This document shows positions 16,024 through 25,219 of a stretch of DNA of 64,000 bases, in pieces. The notes beneath the pieces were generated by a model. The model was not told the DNA's origin and did no database searches. It saw nothing but the letters and a program-made list of their open reading frames with translations. Made by a program: the position numbers and the translations under genes. The stretch lies in contig JBCCWS010000028.1 of assembly GCA_039193195.1 (NCBI GenBank), positions 16,462-80,461 of the forward strand, written 5' to 3'. Source of the DNA: Pseudomonadota bacterium (GTDB taxonomy: Bacteria; Pseudomonadota; Gammaproteobacteria; Steroidobacterales; JBCBZW01). How positions within the stretch are numbered: position 1 is the stretch's first letter; each line of letters begins with the position of its first letter.

Positions 16024-16431
16024 GTGATATTTGATTTGGACAACTACCTGGGGCTCCACGCTCAAGCCATGAAGGTTCGCACCGACCGATCAAAGCTGCT
16101 AGCTGCCAATATCGCAAACGCAGATACGCCAAACTTCCAGGCGCGCGACGTGGATTTCCGGGAAGTGATGCGCAGCTACTTGGACGGCAACCAGCAGGGT
16201 ACGCGCCTGAACCGAACGCGGGCCGGCCACTTCAGCGAGCCGACAGTGACTCGCAGCGGTGGCGAGGTGTCCTACCGAGTGCCCATGCAGCCAAGCCTTG
16301 ACGGTAACACGGTGGAACCAGATATCGAGATCGCGGCCTTCGCCGAGAACTCCCTGCGCTACCAGGCCACCCTGCGCTTCCTTAGCGGGCGTATCACCGG
16401 TCTGCGCGATGCGATTACCGGAGGTCGCTGA
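16024..16431 (+). CDS. flgB: Flagellar proximal rod protein FlgB
   Basis: 135 residues from a GTG at 16024, chosen because GGAGG (16014-16018) sits 5 nt upstream and FlgB proteins begin at this point (IFDLDNYLGLHAQAMKVRTD). The rod signature LLAANIANADTPNFQARDVDF is present. The C-terminal helix NSLRYQATLRFLSGRITGLR matches the family. It forms part of the rod crossing the periplasm. First gene of a long flg operon led by a sigma54 promoter, and 2 nt ahead of flgC. Confidence 0.94.
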   Translation: MIFDLDNYLGLHAQAMKVRTDRSKLLAANIANADTPNFQARDVDFREVMRSYLDGNQQGTRLNRTRAGHFSEPTVTRSGGEVSYRVPMQPSLDGNTVEPDIEIAAFAENSLRYQATLRFLSGRITGLRDAITGGR

Positions 16432-16433
16432 GC

Positions 16434-16835
16434 ATGTTCAACATCTTTGATGTGACCGGCAGCGCGATGGCTGCCCAGTCCGTGCGCATGAACGTGACCG
16501 CGAGCAACATCGCGAACGCGGAATCCGCGGGCAATTCGCCCAATGCTACCTACCACGCCAGATCACCGGTCTTCGCCACCATTCTTGACCAGAATTCGCG
16601 GGCTCGAGGCGGTGTTCAGGTGCGCGGCGTGGTGGAGGACTTATCGCCCGGGCCGCGGCGCTTTGAGCCTACCAATCCGATGGCGGACGAGGAGGGCTAC
16701 GTCTACCTCAGTAACGTGGACGTGATCGCAGAGATGGTCAACATGATGTCCGCCTCTCGCACCTACCAGAACAGCATCGAGGTGCTGAATACCTCGAAAG
16801 AGATGATGTCCCGCACCCTGACCATCGGCCAGTAA
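16434..16835 (+). CDS. flgC: Flagellar proximal rod protein FlgC
   Basis: 133 residues. N-terminal rod motif MNVTASNIANAESAGN; C-terminal motif YVYLSNVDVIAEMVNMMSAS RTYQNSIEVLNTSKEMM, which is diagnostic for FlgC. It joins FlgB and FlgF in the rod. Length and motifs are standard and the gene is tightly coupled to flgB. Confidence 0.95.
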   Translation: MFNIFDVTGSAMAAQSVRMNVTASNIANAESAGNSPNATYHARSPVFATILDQNSRARGGVQVRGVVEDLSPGPRRFEPTNPMADEEGYVYLSNVDVIAEMVNMMSASRTYQNSIEVLNTSKEMMSRTLTIGQ

Positions 16836-16865
16836 GCGCGATCCCATAGGAGCCTTATTCGAATC

Positions 16866-17528
16866 ATGATCATCTCAGATCCCCTAGCCCCGTCCTTCGA
16901 TGTACCACCGTCGACACAGAACCCCTCGGGTATCGACGATGCGGAAGACAGCTTCCTGACCCTAATGCTCACGCAGCTGCAGAATCAGAACCCCGTGGAG
17001 CCGATGGACAACGGTGAGTTCCTAAGTCAGCTTGCATCCTTCGAGACCGCCTCGGGCATCCGCGACCTAGAGGACTCCTTCGCGGAGCTTGCCGACGCGC
17101 TCGCCGCGAATCAGACCCTGCAGAGCGCCTCGCTGGTTGGACGCGATGTGATCGCTGAGACGGACGCCGTCGTACTAGAGGAGGGCGGCACAGTCTCCGG
17201 CCGGGTACCCCTCGAGGGCTCCGTGGATGACCTGACGGTCGAGATCACTGACCCGGGAGGCGCGGTGATTCGCCGTCTGTCCCTTGGCGCCCAAGCGGGC
17301 TTGACTGACTTCACCTGGGACGGGCGCGATGAGGCCGGCGCACCCATGCCCGCGGGCACCTATCGGGTGAACGCCATCGGCACTGCGGATGAGGAGACCT
17401 TCAGCGCACCGCTCGAGATAGCGACTCGGGTCGACAGCGTGTTGCTCGGTGGTTTGGGCGGTGAGGTGGAACTCGCCCTTGCCAACGGCGACAAGGTGGC
17501 CGTCTCCCAGGTGAAGGAAATCAGCTGA
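16866..17528 (+). CDS. flgD: Flagellar hook cap FlgD
   Basis: 220 residues. The N-terminal segment FLTLMLTQLQNQNPVEPMDN and the following FLSQLASFETASGI are the FlgD signature. The C-terminal part has FlgD Ig-like and Tudor-like folds (FTWDGRDEAGAPMPAGTYRV). FlgD caps the growing hook and is discarded on completion. An AGGAG lies upstream of ATG 16866. A strong stem-loop separates it from flgE. Confidence 0.94.
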   Translation: MIISDPLAPSFDVPPSTQNPSGIDDAEDSFLTLMLTQLQNQNPVEPMDNGEFLSQLASFETASGIRDLEDSFAELADALAANQTLQSASLVGRDVIAETDAVVLEEGGTVSGRVPLEGSVDDLTVEITDPGGAVIRRLSLGAQAGLTDFTWDGRDEAGAPMPAGTYRVNAIGTADEETFSAPLEIATRVDSVLLGGLGGEVELALANGDKVAVSQVKEIS

Positions 17529-17531
17529 ATT

Positions 17532-17582
17532 GGGTTCGCGGGCAACCCGGCGGCGCTAGCGCAGCGACCCGACCCGCGAACC
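17532..17582 (+). other. Long stem-loop between flgD and flgE
   Basis: GGTTCGCGGG (17533-17542) pairs perfectly with CCCGCGAACC (17573-17582), and the loop contains the palindrome GCGCTAGCGC (17553-17562). No U-tract follows, so a role in RNA processing, stability or partial termination is more likely than full termination. It could set the high hook-protein level relative to FlgD. Confidence 0.5.
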
Positions 17583-17607
17583 ATCTAGTCAAGAAGAGGA
17601 AACTTCC

Positions 17608-18786
17608 ATGTCATTTCAGATTGCACTCAGTGGTATCAACGCTGCCTCATCCGACCTCAGCGTCATTGCTAATAACATCGCCAACTCCGCCACTCTCGGC
17701 TTCAAGGAGTCGCGCCTAGAGTTCTCCGAGCTGGTCACAAAGGGCGTACAGCAGGCCGCGGAGACGCAGCAGTTCGGCTCCGGCACGATCGAGTTCACCG
17801 GCAACAACTTCGATATGGCGATCTCCGGAGAGGGCTTTTTCACCCTCGAGGACGAGGGCTCTCTCGTGTACTCGCGGTCCGGTGCCTTCGGGGTAGACAA
17901 CGAAGGGTTCGTCGTCAACAGCTTCGGCCAACGGCTGCAGGTGTTTCCCGAAGCGGGACGTGGCGTGTTCGACATCGGCAACCTCGTCGACCTGCGTTTG
18001 GCTGTGGGCGAAGCACCCCCGCGCGCTACGACCGGCGGGGATATCGGTTTGAATCTGCCCGCCTCGGCAGGAGTGCCGGTGTCCCCCGTCTTCGATCCCC
18101 TCGATGTAGACAGCTTCAACAACTCCGCATCCACCACCGTGTTCGACTCCCTGGGTGCGCCTCATGTTGCCACCTTCTACTTCGTGAAGGGCGCCAGCAG
18201 CGGAGAATGGGCGACCCACCTCACGATCGACGGGGACGTCGTTGGCGGCCCCCAGTCCCTGCAATTTGATAGTGAAGGTCAGCTTCAAGCACCAGCTAAC
18301 GGAGTCCTTGATTTTCCCCCGTATGCAATCGCGAGCGGTGCGAACGATCTCGATCTGAGCTTCGATTTCGACGCCAGCACCCAGTTTGGTGATGCTTTCA
18401 CCATCACGCAGGTGTTCCAGGATGGCTTTGGCGTGGGTTTGCTCACCGGTATCGACACCGATACCAGCGGCGTCGTGTCTGCTCGCTTTAGCAACGGCAC
18501 CACCCAGGCGCTTGGACAGATCGCCCTGAGCTCCTTTACCAATCCTCAGGGCTTGCGGGTGGATGGCGACAACACCTGGGTCGACACCACAGCCTCTGGC
18601 GAAGCGGTGCGCGGAGTGGCCGGATCGAGTCGCTTTGGTCTGGTTCAGTCCGGGGCTTTGGAGCAATCCAATGTGGATCTAACCACGCAGCTGGTGGACA
18701 TGATCATCTCCCAGCAGTTCTTTCAGGCGAACGCCCAGATGATCTCGACCCAGGACGAGATCCAGCAGACCATTATCAACCTCTAA
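17608..18786 (+). CDS. flgE: Flagellar hook protein FlgE
   Basis: 392 residues. N-terminal hook/rod motif SDLSVIANNIANSATLGFKE; D1 region EFTGNNFDMAISGEGFF; C terminus SGALEQSNVDLTTQLVDMII followed by QQFFQANAQMISTQDEI. These are the standard FlgE termini that form the D0/D1 core of the hook. AAGAGGAAA lies before ATG 17608. The central domain is of ordinary length. It is preceded by a long stem-loop that may tune expression. Confidence 0.95.
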   Translation: MSFQIALSGINAASSDLSVIANNIANSATLGFKESRLEFSELVTKGVQQAAETQQFGSGTIEFTGNNFDMAISGEGFFTLEDEGSLVYSRSGAFGVDNEGFVVNSFGQRLQVFPEAGRGVFDIGNLVDLRLAVGEAPPRATTGGDIGLNLPASAGVPVSPVFDPLDVDSFNNSASTTVFDSLGAPHVATFYFVKGASSGEWATHLTIDGDVVGGPQSLQFDSEGQLQAPANGVLDFPPYAIASGANDLDLSFDFDASTQFGDAFTITQVFQDGFGVGLLTGIDTDTSGVVSARFSNGTTQALGQIALSSFTNPQGLRVDGDNTWVDTTASGEAVRGVAGSSRFGLVQSGALEQSNVDLTTQLVDMIISQQFFQANAQMISTQDEIQQTIINL

Positions 18787-18798
18787 GGGGCCTGACCG

Positions 18799-19527
18799 AT
18801 GGATCGTTTCCTCTACGTCGGCATGAACGGCGCCCGCCAGCTGATGATGGCGCAGGCCGTCAATGCGAACAATCTCGCTAATGCCTCCACTACAGGCTTT
18901 CGCGCAGATCTCCACGGCTTCCAGGCGCAGGAGAATCAGGGCTTCGGCTTCCATAGTCGCATCAACCCCTCGGCGACCTCCCAGAGCATCGATCTCTCTT
19001 ACGGTTCCCTGCGAGAGACCGGTCGTCGCCTCGACGTGGCCCTGGCCGGGGATGGGTTTTTCGTGATGCAAGACCCGAGTGGGGCGGAGGGCCTCACGCG
19101 CAACGGCCAGTTCAGCATCGGACCTGGCGGCCTGCTCTCCACTAGCAACGGTGGTCTCGTCCTGGGCGAAGGTGGACCGATTTCCATCCCCCCTGGCGGG
19201 CAACCCTTTATCGAACCCGACGGCTCCGTGCTCGTCAGTCAGGATGGAGGCGCTGGTGCCGCGGTCGGACGCCTGCGCCTGGTCAATCCACCTGCCGCGT
19301 CGCTCTACCGTCGCGAGGACGGATTGCTGAACTCCTCCGAGGCCTTTGAGAACGACCCCGAGGTGCGTGTGCGTTCCGGCGCCCTCGAGCAGAGCAACGT
19401 CAACCCGGTGCACGAGATGGTGCGCATGATCGAGCTCTCGCGTCTGTGGGAGATGAATGTCAAGACCATGACCGCAGCGGAGGACAACGCGCGTGCCGCT
19501 GCCTCCGTCGCCGCCTTCGTACGATGA
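18799..19527 (+). CDS. flgF: Flagellar proximal rod protein FlgF
   Basis: 242 residues. Starts MDRFLYVGMNGARQLMMAQA and carries NNLANASTTGFRAD, both typical of FlgF rather than FlgG. The C terminus SGALEQSNVNPVHEMVRMIE LSRLWEM is the FlgF form. It lies 12 nt after flgE and 18 nt before flgG. Confidence 0.94.
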   Translation: MDRFLYVGMNGARQLMMAQAVNANNLANASTTGFRADLHGFQAQENQGFGFHSRINPSATSQSIDLSYGSLRETGRRLDVALAGDGFFVMQDPSGAEGLTRNGQFSIGPGGLLSTSNGGLVLGEGGPISIPPGGQPFIEPDGSVLVSQDGGAGAAVGRLRLVNPPAASLYRREDGLLNSSEAFENDPEVRVRSGALEQSNVNPVHEMVRMIELSRLWEMNVKTMTAAEDNARAAASVAAFVR

Positions 19528-19545
19528 TCTCGGGAGACGACTAGC

Positions 19546-20331
19546 ATGACGCCAGCACTATGGGCCGCGCAAACGGGGCTCGATGCGCAGCAAACGCGCA
19601 TGAGCAACATCGCCAACAACCTATCAAACTCCTCCACCACTGGCTTCAAGACCGGTCGGGTCGCCTTTGAAGACCTGCTCTACCAGAACATCAAACAGGT
19701 GGGCGGCTTGTCGTCGCAGCAAACCGAGCTGCCCTCAGGTCTCATGCTGGGCAGCGGCGTGCGGGTTGTGGCCACCCAAAAGATGTTCTTGCAGGGTCCC
19801 ATACAGCCCACCGGTAACCCTCTCGACGTGGCGATCGAAGGGCAGGGGTTCTTCTCCGTACAGCTGCCCGACGGCACCCAGGCCTTCACCCGAGACGGCG
19901 CCTTTCAGCGAAACGCCAACGGCGACATGGTGACCTCTAGTGGCTACCTCCTAGATCCGCCCGTGAATATCCCTGAAGACGCGGTCTCCGTCACGATCGG
20001 CATCGACGGTACGGTCTCCGTGCAGCTGCAAGGCCAGCCGGCAGCGGTAAACCAGGGCAACATCCAAGTCACCACCTTTGCCAATCCGTCGGGGCTCATG
20101 CCGCGAGGAGAGAATCTCTTCGTGGAATCGGCAGCGTCCGGCGCTGCCACGCCTGCCGTACCAGGGCAGGCGGGCGCTGGGCAGCTGCGAGCCCAGGCCG
20201 TGGAAGGCTCGAACGTGAACGTCGTCGAGGAGCTGGTGAGCATGATCGAGACCCAGCGTGCCTACGAGATCAACTCACGCGTGATCTCTGCCAACGATCA
20301 GATGCTTCAGTTCCTGAGCAACAACCTCTAA
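19546..20331 (+). CDS. flgG: Flagellar distal rod protein FlgG
   Basis: 261 residues, the family length. Starts MTPALWAAQTGLDAQQTRMS with NIANNLSNSSTTGFKTGRVAFEDL, and ends VEELVSMIETQRAYEINSRV followed by ISANDQMLQFLSNNL. FlgG builds the distal rod that passes through the P and L rings. The stop overlaps an upstream ATG for flgH by 1 nt, but flgH probably starts later. Confidence 0.96.
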   Translation: MTPALWAAQTGLDAQQTRMSNIANNLSNSSTTGFKTGRVAFEDLLYQNIKQVGGLSSQQTELPSGLMLGSGVRVVATQKMFLQGPIQPTGNPLDVAIEGQGFFSVQLPDGTQAFTRDGAFQRNANGDMVTSSGYLLDPPVNIPEDAVSVTIGIDGTVSVQLQGQPAAVNQGNIQVTTFANPSGLMPRGENLFVESAASGAATPAVPGQAGAGQLRAQAVEGSNVNVVEELVSMIETQRAYEINSRVISANDQMLQFLSNNL

Positions 20332-20372
20332 TGGGATATCGCCTAGCAACGCCTATAGAAAGAGGAGTGACC

Positions 20373-21077
20373 ATGAGTGATCGGTGGCAACGATGGGGGC
20401 GCCCCACAAGCGCAGCGCTGCTCGGCGTGCCGCTGGCAGGTCTGATGGGTTGCGCTAGTACGAGCTCAGACGGAATGCCGCCCTGGCCCTCGGCGCCGCC
20501 GACGCAAATCGTCGCGCCGGCGGTGGCCGAGTCCGGCGCCATCTACACCTCTGGGCAGGACATTCGCTTTTTCGAGGACGTGAAGGCACGTCGCGTCGGC
20601 GACATGATCACGATCACCCTCGCGGAGCGTACCGATGCACGGAAATCGGCGAGTACCGCCACTAGCCGCGAGAGTGAGCTTGAGATTCCCGCACCCACAA
20701 TCGCCGGCGGACCGGTGCCTCGTAACGGCACGCAGTTGCTCCAGAACGACGTGGATAGCTCGCGCGCGTTCTCTGGCTCCGGCGATTCATCTCAGAGCAA
20801 CAGCTTGAACGGTAGTATCACGGTGACCGTAGTCGGCGTCACGCCGACTGGCAATCTGCTCGTGCACGGCGAGAAGTGGATTGAGATCAACCAAGGTTCC
20901 GAGCTGCTTCGAATCAGCGGACTGGTGCGCCCCGCGGACATTCAAACGGACAACTCCGTCGACTCCTTCCGTGTGGCCAACGCTCGAATCACCTATAGCG
21001 GGCGCGGTGCCGTCGCGCGGGCCAACACCCAGGGCTGGCTCGGACGCTTGTTCGACTCGCCCATCTTCCCCCTGTGA
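20373..21077 (+). CDS. flgH: Flagellar L-ring lipoprotein FlgH
   Basis: 234 residues from ATG 20373, set by AAAGAGGAG 5-13 nt upstream; an ATG at 20331 would add 14 residues ahead of the signal. The lipobox LMGC (lipidated Cys at about 27) places it in the outer membrane. The motifs SLFEDV-like [18 protein letters not shown] and [20 protein letters not shown], with the ending [13 protein letters not shown], are diagnostic for the L ring. It overlaps the earliest flgI start by 4 nt. Confidence 0.94.
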   Translation: MSDRWQRWGRPTSAALLGVPLAGLMGCASTSSDGMPPWPSAPPTQIVAPAVAESGAIYTSGQDIRFFEDVKARRVGDMITITLAERTDARKSASTATSRESELEIPAPTIAGGPVPRNGTQLLQNDVDSSRAFSGSGDSSQSNSLNGSITVTVVGVTPTGNLLVHGEKWIEINQGSELLRISGLVRPADIQTDNSVDSFRVANARITYSGRGAVARANTQGWLGRLFDSPIFPL

Positions 21078-21100
21078 TGCAACTGAGGAAGGCCTTGAGT

Positions 21101-22249
21101 ATGCGAAATGCTGAGTCACTGTTGCTCTCCCATGCGCGTCGACGCCTAGCACTGCTGCTGACGGTAGTGCTGGTGTGCCTAATTGCGCCCTTGGGGGAGT
21201 TGCGGGCAGAGCGCATCAAGGACATCGCCTCGATACAAGGAGTGCGTACGAACCAGCTCGTGGGCTACGGACTCGTGGTGGGCCTCGACGGCACGGGCGA
21301 TCAGACCGTGCAGGCGCGCTTCACCCAGCAGTCCATCATCAACATGCTGCAGGGCTTCGGAATCACTATTCCGCCCAACACCAATCTGCAGTTGACCAAC
21401 GTAGCCTCGGTGATTGTCCACGCCGACCTTCCGCCCTTCGGCAAGCCCGGGCAACAGATAGATGTCACCGTCTCTTCCCTGGGCAATGCCGATAGCCTTC
21501 GCGGTGGCAGTCTCATCATGACACCCCTGAAGGGGGCTGATGGTGGGGTGTACGCCATCGCCCAGGGCAACCTCATCGCGAGCGGCTTCGGTGCCTCGGG
21601 CAACACGGGGACTAGTGTGAACGTGGGTGTGAAGACCGTGGCGCGGATCCCGAACGGCGCCACGATCGAGCGGACCGTACCCAGCGCCTTCGGCAATGGG
21701 GATAGCATTCGCCTCAACCTGCACACGCCCGACTTTACGACCGTGCGTCGGGTGACCGATTCGATAAACGCTTTCTTTGGACCAGAGATGGCGATGGCCG
21801 TGGACCAGAGCACCCTGGCCGTGCGCGCTCCCGAAGAGGCATCTCAGCGGGTGGCGTTCGTTGCAGAGTTGGAAAACCTAGAGGTGGAGCCCGGCGAGGC
21901 GCCAGCGCGAGTCATCGTAAATTCACGCACGGGCACGGTGGTGATCGGCTCCCACGTGCGGGTATACCCGGCTGCCGTTACGCACGGCACGCTCACGGTC
22001 ACGATCAGCGAGCAACCGGGCGTCAGCCAGCCCTCGCCCTTCGGCGGTGGTGCGACCGCCGTCGTCGAGCAATCGGCGGTGGAGATTACCGAGCAGGAGA
22101 ACGCCATGTTCCTGTTCGAACCGGGGGTTACCCTCAGCGATATCGTCACCGCGGTAAATCAGGTGGGCGCCGGCCCGAGTGACCTCGTGTCTATCCTGCA
22201 GGCTCTGAAGCACGCCGGTGCCTTGCGCGCAGAGCTGGTGGTGATCTGA
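21101..22249 (+). CDS. flgI: Flagellar P-ring protein FlgI
   Basis: 382 residues from ATG 21101, chosen because GAGGAAGG (21085-21092) precedes it by 8 nt; a GTG/ATG pair at 21074-21077 is in frame but lacks a ribosome site. A signal peptide ends near ELRAERIKD. Diagnostic motifs are [30 protein letters not shown] and [20 protein letters not shown]. FlgI forms the periplasmic P ring with help from FlgA. Its stop shares one base with flgJ. Confidence 0.95.
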   Translation: MRNAESLLLSHARRRLALLLTVVLVCLIAPLGELRAERIKDIASIQGVRTNQLVGYGLVVGLDGTGDQTVQARFTQQSIINMLQGFGITIPPNTNLQLTNVASVIVHADLPPFGKPGQQIDVTVSSLGNADSLRGGSLIMTPLKGADGGVYAIAQGNLIASGFGASGNTGTSVNVGVKTVARIPNGATIERTVPSAFGNGDSIRLNLHTPDFTTVRRVTDSINAFFGPEMAMAVDQSTLAVRAPEEASQRVAFVAELENLEVEPGEAPARVIVNSRTGTVVIGSHVRVYPAAVTHGTLTVTISEQPGVSQPSPFGGGATAVVEQSAVEITEQENAMFLFEPGVTLSDIVTAVNQVGAGPSDLVSILQALKHAGALRAELVVI

Positions 22250-23292
22250 TGAACTCCCTCGCCCAGCACCTGACGCCGGTGGTTCTAGACGGTGTTTCGG
22301 CCGCAGCGCAAAGTGCGCGGGTGGCCGCCAACAGCGGTCGAGCATTGGATGCAGATCAGGCTCAGGCGGTGATCGAGCAGTTCGAGCAGATGTTCGTGCG
22401 CATGATGCTCAAGAGCATGCGCTCGGCAACCCAGACCTTGAGCGCCGATGGCGGCTTGGGTGGCGGTGGCGCCCTCGGTGGCGGTGCCGGGGCCAACGCG
22501 AGCTACCTTGAGATGTTTGACGGGCAGATCGCCCAGCGGCTGGTGCAGGGTCGCGGCCTTGGCATCGCCGAGCTGTTGCGTGAGCAACTGGGACTTGGTA
22601 CGCCGGAACGGGGCGCGGAACCGGTGAGTGCGAAGCCTCTGCCCGAGTCGCGTGCCCTAGGCGGCGCGTCCATGCCGCCACCCATCGATCCGAAGTACCA
22701 GGTGCTTCCACGACCTGGACTGCGTGCACCAAGCGGGATGAGCGCGATGCAAGCTCCGCAGGGCGAGGCCGCTGTGCCCAGTGCTCGAGAAGCTGGACCT
22801 GTCTTCGAATCAGCAAGCGAATTCGTCAGCTCGCTCCTACCGCTCGCCCGCCAAGCGGCGCGTCGGCTTGGCGTCAGCGTGCGTGGACTGCTGTCCCAGA
22901 TCGCGCTCGAGACCGGTTGGGGCCGCCACGTCCCACCGACGGCGGATGGCGCGAGCAGCCACAACCTGTTCGGCATCAAGGCCGGCACCGATTGGGCCGG
23001 TGGCCGCACCACCTTGTCGACGCTCGAAATGGACCACGGCGTGTTGCGCAAGACGATCGCCCAATTTCGCGTGTACGACTCGCCTATGCAGAGCCTGGAT
23101 GACTACGTGCGGCTGCTCGAACGCAACCCGCGATACGCGGAGGCCTTGGGTACGGGCGAGGATGTCGCCGCCTTTGCCCGGGGACTGCAGAGCGGCGGCT
23201 ACGCCACAGATCCGGCCTATGCACAGAAGATCGAATCCATCGCCAGCGGCAAGCTCTCGACGCTGCTGGATGACCTAGGAGTGACCCCATGA
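22249..23292 (+). CDS. flgJ: Flagellar rod cap / beta-N-acetylglucosaminidase FlgJ
   Basis: 347 residues, two domains. The N-terminal rod scaffold (about 40-115, FEQMFVRMMLKSMRSATQTL) caps the rod. The C-terminal peptidoglycan hydrolase (about 195-340) holds the catalytic Glu221 in ALETGWGRHV, then SHNLFGIKAGTDW and FRVYDSPMQSLDDYVRLL. The middle linker is Pro-rich. This dual-domain form is typical of beta/gammaproteobacteria. It overlaps flgK by 4 nt (ATGA). Confidence 0.95.
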   Translation: MNSLAQHLTPVVLDGVSAAAQSARVAANSGRALDADQAQAVIEQFEQMFVRMMLKSMRSATQTLSADGGLGGGGALGGGAGANASYLEMFDGQIAQRLVQGRGLGIAELLREQLGLGTPERGAEPVSAKPLPESRALGGASMPPPIDPKYQVLPRPGLRAPSGMSAMQAPQGEAAVPSAREAGPVFESASEFVSSLLPLARQAARRLGVSVRGLLSQIALETGWGRHVPPTADGASSHNLFGIKAGTDWAGGRTTLSTLEMDHGVLRKTIAQFRVYDSPMQSLDDYVRLLERNPRYAEALGTGEDVAAFARGLQSGGYATDPAYAQKIESIASGKLSTLLDDLGVTP

Positions 23293-25187
23293 GCAGTATC
23301 TTCAACACCGGCGTGTCGGGCTTGCTGTCCTACCAGGCAGCGCTAGCCACGGTGAGCAACAATATCGCCAACGCCAGCAACGAGAACTACAGCCGTCAAG
23401 TGTCGGAGTTCGAAGCGCTTCCAGGGCAGGGTGGCGGTGCCGTTCGTATCGGATCTGGTGTGGAGCTCGCTGGGGTCCGACGGGTCTTCGATCAGTTCTT
23501 GACTCGCTCCCTTTTCAACGCGACTGAATCGGCGGCGCGCCTGAGCGCCATGAGCGAGCTCGGGGCGAGCGTCGACAGCGTGCTGATCAATGCCGAGTCC
23601 GGGGTGTCCGCCGGCATCCAGGGCTTCTTCGAGTCGCTCTCCTCGCTCACCACTGACCCCTCCTCCCTGGCCTCACGTGAGGATACGCTGGGCGCGGCCA
23701 CCGCCATGATCGATCAATTCCGCGCCTTGGATACGCGTTTCCGTGAGGTGGAGTCACAGATTGACCAACGGCTCAGTATCGCCGTGTCCGACATCAACGC
23801 TCTCGCCCAATCGATCGCAGATCTCAACGATGAGATCTCGCGCACCTCGGGCAGCGCAGGTCGTGGACCCAACGATTTGCTTGATAGGCGCGATGCGCTG
23901 CTGCGCGAGCTCAGCAACTACACCAACGTGCAGACCTCCGAGAACGGTGACGGCTCGGTCACGGTGACCATCGGCGAGGGACTGACCTTGATCCGCGGTG
24001 TGGAGGCCGACAGCTTGGCAGTGGCGATCGACCCCGCAGACCCGCAGGTGCTGACCGTAACCCTGCGCACGGGTGACGGACCTGGCGCCACCACGATCGA
24101 TATAGGCACTCGCCTGCGCGGCGGTGAGCTGGGCGGCTTGATCGACTACCGCCGCGATGTTCTCGTCGGCGCTCGCAACGAGCTCGGTGCTGTCGCCTAC
24201 GCCTTGTTCGACCAACTGAACGAGGTGAACCTTGGCGGATTGACCCTGGATGGGCAGCTCGGTGAGGAGCTGTTCGCCTTCGGCGATGCTACGACGTTCA
24301 TTCGTGATGGTGCTAGCCCTGGGCTCGGTGCTAGCGCGACCGTGACCGATACTTTAGCGCTGTCCGGACAAGACTACGATCTACGCTACGACGGCTCTGC
24401 GTGGGTGATACGCGATGCGGTGACCCTGCGTGAAGTGCCCTTCTCCGGCACCGGCGCGTCAGGCGATCCGCTCGTGGTAAACGGTGTGACTATCACGGTC
24501 ACGGGTACGCCTGCCGCAGGCGATCGTATCCGCGTGCGACCCACCACCGATGTCATCAGCGGCCTGCAGCTGCTCACTGACGATCCTGCCGATCTCGCCA
24601 TTTCGGCGCCCCTGGTGGCGAGCGCAAGCCTCGATAACATCGGCGATGGCACGATCGGCGATCTCAGTGTGTTGAACCGGAACGACCCCGCACTGTTCGA
24701 CCCAGTGACCGTCACGATCATCGACGACACCACCTACAGCGTGAACGGCGGTCCCGCCCTCCCGTACACCCTGGGTCAACCGGTGTCCTTGAATGGCTAT
24801 ACGTTTACCTTCAACGGCGATCTGGTCGGCGGTGATAGCTTTACGATCGAGAGCAATGCCTCTGGTATCGGTGATAACCGCAACGGTTTGAGAATGCTCG
24901 ACGTGCGCAACTTGCGCACGCTCAACGGTGGCACTACCACGGCGGAGGCCGGCTTCGACAACCTAGTGACTGGCCTTGCCGCTGAGAATCGCTCCATCAA
25001 CTTGAGCGTCGATGCTGCATCATCGTTGCTGCTCAATGCAGAGCAGGAGCGCCTGGCCCTGTCTGGCGTCAACCTCGATGAGGAAGCCACCAATCTCCTG
25101 CGCTTCCAGCAGGCCTACTCGGCGTCGGCGGAGGTGATTCGCGCGGCGGACGAGTTGTTCAGCACTTTGCTCGGCATCGTCCAGTAA
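23289..25187 (+). CDS. flgK: Hook-filament junction protein FlgK (HAP1)
   Basis: 632 residues. N terminus MSSIFNTGVSGLLSYQAALA TVSNNIANASNENYSRQ; C terminus SGVNLDEEATNLLRFQQAYS ASAEVIRAADELF. Both termini form the D0/D1 coiled-coil core. The central part carries beta-rich repeats (for example DVISGLQLLTDDPADLAIS), typical of the variable exposed domain. FlgN at 13862 is its chaperone. Confidence 0.95.
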   Translation: MSSIFNTGVSGLLSYQAALATVSNNIANASNENYSRQVSEFEALPGQGGGAVRIGSGVELAGVRRVFDQFLTRSLFNATESAARLSAMSELGASVDSVLINAESGVSAGIQGFFESLSSLTTDPSSLASREDTLGAATAMIDQFRALDTRFREVESQIDQRLSIAVSDINALAQSIADLNDEISRTSGSAGRGPNDLLDRRDALLRELSNYTNVQTSENGDGSVTVTIGEGLTLIRGVEADSLAVAIDPADPQVLTVTLRTGDGPGATTIDIGTRLRGGELGGLIDYRRDVLVGARNELGAVAYALFDQLNEVNLGGLTLDGQLGEELFAFGDATTFIRDGASPGLGASATVTDTLALSGQDYDLRYDGSAWVIRDAVTLREVPFSGTGASGDPLVVNGVTITVTGTPAAGDRIRVRPTTDVISGLQLLTDDPADLAISAPLVASASLDNIGDGTIGDLSVLNRNDPALFDPVTVTIIDDTTYSVNGGPALPYTLGQPVSLNGYTFTFNGDLVGGDSFTIESNASGIGDNRNGLRMLDVRNLRTLNGGTTTAEAGFDNLVTGLAAENRSINLSVDAASSLLLNAEQERLALSGVNLDEEATNLLRFQQAYSASAEVIRAADELFSTLLGIVQ

Positions 25188-25219
25188 TGCCGGCGACCCT
25201 CGACTAACGGAGTGAGACG

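Noticed and set aside
20331..20372. Upstream ATG for flgH
   Set aside because: It adds 14 residues before the lipoprotein signal and lacks a ribosome site, while AAAGAGGAG precedes ATG 20373.
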